A stretch of DNA of 17,222 bases, from positions 1-17,222 of the forward strand of contig CAZRDB010000111.1 in NCBI GenBank assembly GCA_964598695.1. Reading direction: 5' to 3'. The position numbers and the translations under genes are program-made. The DNA comes from CAZRDB01 sp964598695 (lineage in GTDB: Bacteria; Armatimonadota; Zipacnadia; UBA1398). Of this stretch, positions 14,952-17,222 are shown one piece after another (position 1 is the first letter of the stretch; every line of letters starts with the position of its first letter). The notes beneath the pieces are model-generated. The model saw only the letters and a program-made list of their open reading frames with translations. It did not search any database and had not been told where the DNA came from.

Positions 14952-15593
14952 GTGGGCGGAGAGCGCGAGGGCGCCCTGCGGCTCGCCGTGCTGCTCTCGG
15001 GCGGCGGCCGCACCCTGGGCAATCTGCTCGAGCGGATCGACGAGGGCTCCCTGCCCGGCCAGGTGGTCGTGGTCGTCTCCAGCAGGCCGGGGGTGCGCGG
15101 GCTGACGATCGCCTCGGAGGCCGGGATCCCCGCCTACACGGTCGACCGCAAGGAGCACGATGGGTTCGAGAGCTTCAGCGCGGCGATCACCGACCGGATC
15201 CTGCCCCACCGGCCGGATCTGGTCGTGTGCGCCGGCTTCCTCTCCCTCTACCTGCCCCCCCCGGAGCTACGGGACCGGGTCATGAACATCCACCCCGCCC
15301 TGATCCCCGCCTTCTGCGGCAAGGGCTTCTACGGCGGCCGGGTCCATCGCGCCGCGATCGAAGCGGGCGTGCGCGTTTCCGGCTGCACGGTCCACTTCGC
15401 CGACCTGGAGTACGACCACGGCCCGATCATCGTGCAGCGGACGGTGCCCGTGCTCGAGGACGACACGCCGGAGGCGTTGGCCGAGCGCGTGTTCCAGGAG
15501 GAGTGCATCGCCTACCCCGAGGCGATCCGGCTCTACGCGGAGGGGCGCTTGCGGGTCGAGGGGCGGCGCGTGCGGATCCTGCCGCCCAAGTAG
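14952..15593 (+). CDS. purN: Phosphoribosylglycinamide formyltransferase (10-formyl-THF dependent)
   Basis: Transfers a formyl group from 10-formyltetrahydrofolate to GAR, step 3 of purine synthesis. The 213-residue product has the PRPP-like loop LLSGGGRTLGNLLE (14-27), CAGFLSLYL (93-101), the catalytic Asn112 and His114 in NIHPALIPAF, and Asp155 in DLEYDHGPII. The insert GKGFYGGRVHRA and SGCTVHFAD mark the longer PurN branch rather than the Escherichia type. The start is GTG 14952, with AGGGG overlapping the purM stop five bases upstream. Last gene of the operon; a strong terminator begins 24 bases after the stop. purL, purQ/S, purC, purB and purH must be elsewhere. Confidence 0.94.
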   Translation: MGGEREGALRLAVLLSGGGRTLGNLLERIDEGSLPGQVVVVVSSRPGVRGLTIASEAGIPAYTVDRKEHDGFESFSAAITDRILPHRPDLVVCAGFLSLYLPPPELRDRVMNIHPALIPAFCGKGFYGGRVHRAAIEAGVRVSGCTVHFADLEYDHGPIIVQRTVPVLEDDTPEALAERVFQEECIAYPEAIRLYAEGRLRVEGRRVRILPPK

Positions 15594-15616
15594 CCTGGGC
15601 CTGTTGTCGCCTCGTA

Positions 15617-15656
15617 CAAGGAAACGGCTCGGAGGAGACTCCGAGCCGTTTCCTTG
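15617..15656 (+). terminator. Strong stem-loop terminator after purN
   Basis: CAAGGAAACGGCTCGGAG (15617-15634) and its exact complement CTCCGAGCCGTTTCCTTG (15639-15656) form an 18-bp perfect stem. The four-base loop is GAGA, a GNRA tetraloop in plus-strand RNA. The 3' side is moderately U-rich (UUUCCUUGUUGG) but lacks a clean U-run. It sits between convergent genes. The GNRA loop appears only on the plus strand, which suggests it mainly ends the purN transcript. Confidence 0.88.
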
Positions 15657-15681
15657 TTGGTAGTGTGGTGGAGCGGCCGAC

Positions 15682-16293
15682 CTAGTAGGGCGGGTCCGGC
15701 GGTCCGGTATCGCCGCCGCCGTCGCCGCCGTCGTCGCTCGTGGCGATCTGGCCCTCGAATGTGCCCTTGTAGGTCCGGAACAACGGAGCGACCGCCGGGT
15801 TGGCCGTGGTCAGCTCGAACGAGCCCTCGACCATCTGGAAGCCGTCGGCGTCGGTGTAGAAGTTGGCGCGAACGTTGCCGGACTGCGCCAGCGCGGCGCC
15901 GGTGGCCTCGTAGCCGACGACCCCACGGAACTGGGCGGCCGACGCGAAGTCGGTGGACTCGATGTTGACCAGGACGCTACGGCCTCGGATCACGGGAACG
16001 GTCCCGGGGGACCGCGCCGTGGAGACCTCGACGGCGCCGACGGTCTCGAGCGAGCCGACCGGCCGGAGCGCCAGGTCGAAGTCGTGGCCGCCCTGTGCGG
16101 TCGGGGCGACGATCGACAGACGGTGCTCGGCGGGAAGCGGAGCATCGTAGCCGTCGGGAGTGATCTGTACCAGGTACGTGGCCGGGAACGGCACTCCGGG
16201 GATCAGCTCGTAAGCCGAACCGCCACCGCCGCCACATCCCGCTAGGAAGACCGCCGCGGCGCAGGCCACGATCGCCAGGCTAACCCGCTTCAT
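15682..16293 (-). CDS. Exported lipoprotein of unknown function
   Basis: A 203-residue protein with an N-terminal signal peptide (MKRVSLAIVACAAAVF) and lipobox LAGC (Cys20), then a GGGGG linker. The remaining sequence is mostly short beta strands with no motif I recognise (about 28-185). It ends in an acidic Gly/Pro tail, DDGGDGGGDTGPPDPPY (187-203), likely disordered. Its linker type after the lipidated Cys resembles that of the 572-aa propeller lipoprotein at the other end of the operon. ATG 16293 is chosen because the signal peptide starts there and AGGTGAGAGG lies just upstream; the frame is open a further 21 codons. It has its own probable promoter and converges on purN. Anchoring at the outer leaflet is inferred. 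Confidence 0.85.
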   Translation of the reverse strand: MKRVSLAIVACAAAVFLAGCGGGGGSAYELIPGVPFPATYLVQITPDGYDAPLPAEHRLSIVAPTAQGGHDFDLALRPVGSLETVGAVEVSTARSPGTVPVIRGRSVLVNIESTDFASAAQFRGVVGYEATGAALAQSGNVRANFYTDADGFQMVEGSFELTTANPAVAPLFRTYKGTFEGQIATSDDGGDGGGDTGPPDPPY

Positions 16294-16320
16294 GCCTCTC
16301 ACCTTTCCGTCTGGCCCGCT

Positions 16321-16343
16321 GGGGTCACAGCAACACTGACCCC
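16321..16343 (-). promoter_or_regulatory. Inverted repeat in the lipoprotein leader
   Basis: GGGGTCA (16321-16327) and TGACCCC (16337-16343) are exact complements separated by nine bases. The element lies between the predicted promoter and start of the 203-aa lipoprotein gene. It could be an mRNA hairpin or a dimeric protein-binding site. No known operator is recognised. Confidence 0.35.
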
Positions 16344-16368
16344 ACGCCGGGTCCATCCCCGCGCGCGT

Positions 16369-16398
16369 ATTCTATCAACCAGGACTTCGCGTCGCCAA
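16369..16398 (-). promoter_or_regulatory. Predicted promoter of the 203-aa lipoprotein gene
   Basis: Read on the minus strand, TTGGCG (16398-16393), an 18-base spacer and TAGAAT (16374-16369) form a sigma-70-like promoter about 75 bases upstream of the ATG. It stands out as one of the few A/T-rich spots in the divergent region. Confidence 0.5.
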
Positions 16399-16540
16399 GG
16401 AAAGTCTCCGCCATATTCACCGCACCCCCACCTTGTCCCTCCCCACTGCGAGAGAACGTTTCTGCGGCGGCTGCGCGCCTCGGGTCGCGCTCCCCCGGGG
16501 CTCTGGCAGGTCGGCTGCCGATCCGCTACCATGCCCTCCC

Positions 16541-17222
16541 ATGCCGTGCTCCCCGACGAGGTCACGATCGGCCGGACCCGGACCCCGCTCCGGGAGGACC
16601 CTCGCCGGCTGGGGCCTGGTCGCGGTTGGGGCCATCCTCGCCGCACTCCCGATCCGGGGACCGTACTGGATCCTCGGCTCGCTGTGTCTCTCGGCCGGAG
16701 CCGCGATCCTCGCGTGGACCGGGGCCGGTCGCCGACCTCGGACCGGCATCTGCATCGTCCCCGCCGTGCTCGCGCTGCTCCCACTCGTCGGCCTGCGCGC
16801 ATCGGGCGGCGCACTGGCCTCGGGGGCCTGGATCGTCGCGGGAGGGGCCCTCGCGCTGGCCGCCTGTCACGCCGAGGAGTCGGTTCGCCGTGGCCTCGCG
16901 TGGGCCTTCGCTCTGGTGGCCGTCGTGAGCCTCCTGGGCGTCGCCTTGGTCGACGCCCTCAGCACTCGTGTGGGATCGGTCTTCTTCCTCGAGATCTGGT
17001 GCGCCCTCGATGTGGGGCTTCTGAGCCCCCTCCGCTGGAGTGAGCTGGCCGGCCCGCTCGGGGCGATGGCGCTGCCCTTGGTCGGCGGCCTGGTCCATGG
17101 AAGCCGGACCCGGCGTGAGCGGGTGCTGGCCGTGGCGCTCGGGTGGCTTGTCGCGCTGGGCCTTGCGCTCGGCGCCCACGCGACCTCGTGGGTGCTCGCG
17201 TTCGCCGGCGTGACCTGGCTCG
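16541..17222 (+). CDS. Polytopic membrane protein, partial (possibly O-antigen ligase/polymerase-like)
   Basis: An open frame from ATG 16541 continues to the window end with no stop (227 codons), so the C-terminus is missing. After a short Arg/Ser/Pro-rich cytoplasmic start (1-20) it has about eight hydrophobic segments (approximate residues 21-38, 42-59, 68-85, 93-110, 118-140, 168-186, 195-213 and 216-227), with a non-membrane loop at 141-167 (STRVGSVFFLEIW, LSPLRWSEL). A segment like LAGPLGAMALPLVGGL followed by an Arg cluster and another TM resembles the layout of O-antigen ligase or Wzy-type polymerases, but no diagnostic motif is visible. No clear Shine-Dalgarno site precedes the ATG, so the true start could differ. 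The long uninterrupted hydrophobic frame with typical codon bias supports a real gene. Confidence 0.65.
   Translation, partial: MPCSPTRSRSAGPGPRSGRTLAGWGLVAVGAILAALPIRGPYWILGSLCLSAGAAILAWTGAGRRPRTGICIVPAVLALLPLVGLRASGGALASGAWIVAGGALALAACHAEESVRRGLAWAFALVAVVSLLGVALVDALSTRVGSVFFLEIWCALDVGLLSPLRWSELAGPLGAMALPLVGGLVHGSRTRRERVLAVALGWLVALGLALGAHATSWVLAFAGVTWL

Noticed and set aside
16531..17043. 170-codon Arg/Gly/Pro-rich plus frame overlapping the membrane protein
   Set aside because: Composition is typical of an out-of-frame reading; the frame from 16541 gives coherent TM segments instead.

Overview
This window is a compact, high-G+C piece of bacterial chromosome that is almost entirely coding. 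It carries core metabolic and replication genes plus a few poorly characterised envelope proteins. I see no tRNA or rRNA gene, CRISPR array, transposase, integrase or phage gene. The high G+C content, GTG and TTG starts, good Shine-Dalgarno sites and two Cys-lipoproteins fit a free-living bacterium. The class I ketol-acid reductoisomerase, the LeuC/LeuD pair of the ~420/160 aa type and the Thermus-like asparaginyl-tRNA synthetase suggest a deep-branching or poorly sampled lineage. I cannot name the phylum from sequence alone.

Left part (1-3558, minus strand): the 5' end of a probable SAM-dependent methyltransferase runs off the window edge. It lies just downstream of asnS, with which it is probably co-transcribed. 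A ~390-base non-coding gap containing a G/C-tract palindromic repeat separates asnS from a 572-aa lipoprotein. That lipoprotein has a regulatory-like beta-sandwich, a bacterial Ig-like domain and an eight-repeat PQQ-type beta-propeller.

Centre (3660-15660, plus strand): eleven tightly spaced genes look like one transcription unit. A promoter-like site at 3663-3690 starts it and an 18-bp stem-loop at 15617-15656 ends it. The order is ilvC, leuA, leuC, leuD, a Nudix hydrolase, dnaB, a small three-TM protein, purD, purE, purF, purM, purN. Three junctions are ATGA overlaps (nudix/dnaB, TM protein/purD, purF/purM). The unit joins branched-chain amino acid synthesis (the common isomeroreductase step, then commitment to leucine) to the replicative helicase and five steps of de novo IMP synthesis. 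ilvB/N, ilvD, leuB, purK, purL/Q/S, purC, purB and purH are not in the window.

Right part (15682-17222): a 203-aa lipoprotein of unknown function converges on the operon terminator. A divergent polytopic membrane protein, cut by the window end, resembles O-antigen ligase/polymerase-type proteins only in general character.

I did not find a clear new multi-gene system. The observations most worth following are the ilvC cofactor loop, which lacks the usual NADPH-phosphate ligands and carries an acidic residue; the folded ilvC-leuA intergenic segment; the unusual gene fusion of leu, dnaB and pur clusters into one unit; and the uncharacterised membrane protein coupled to purD.
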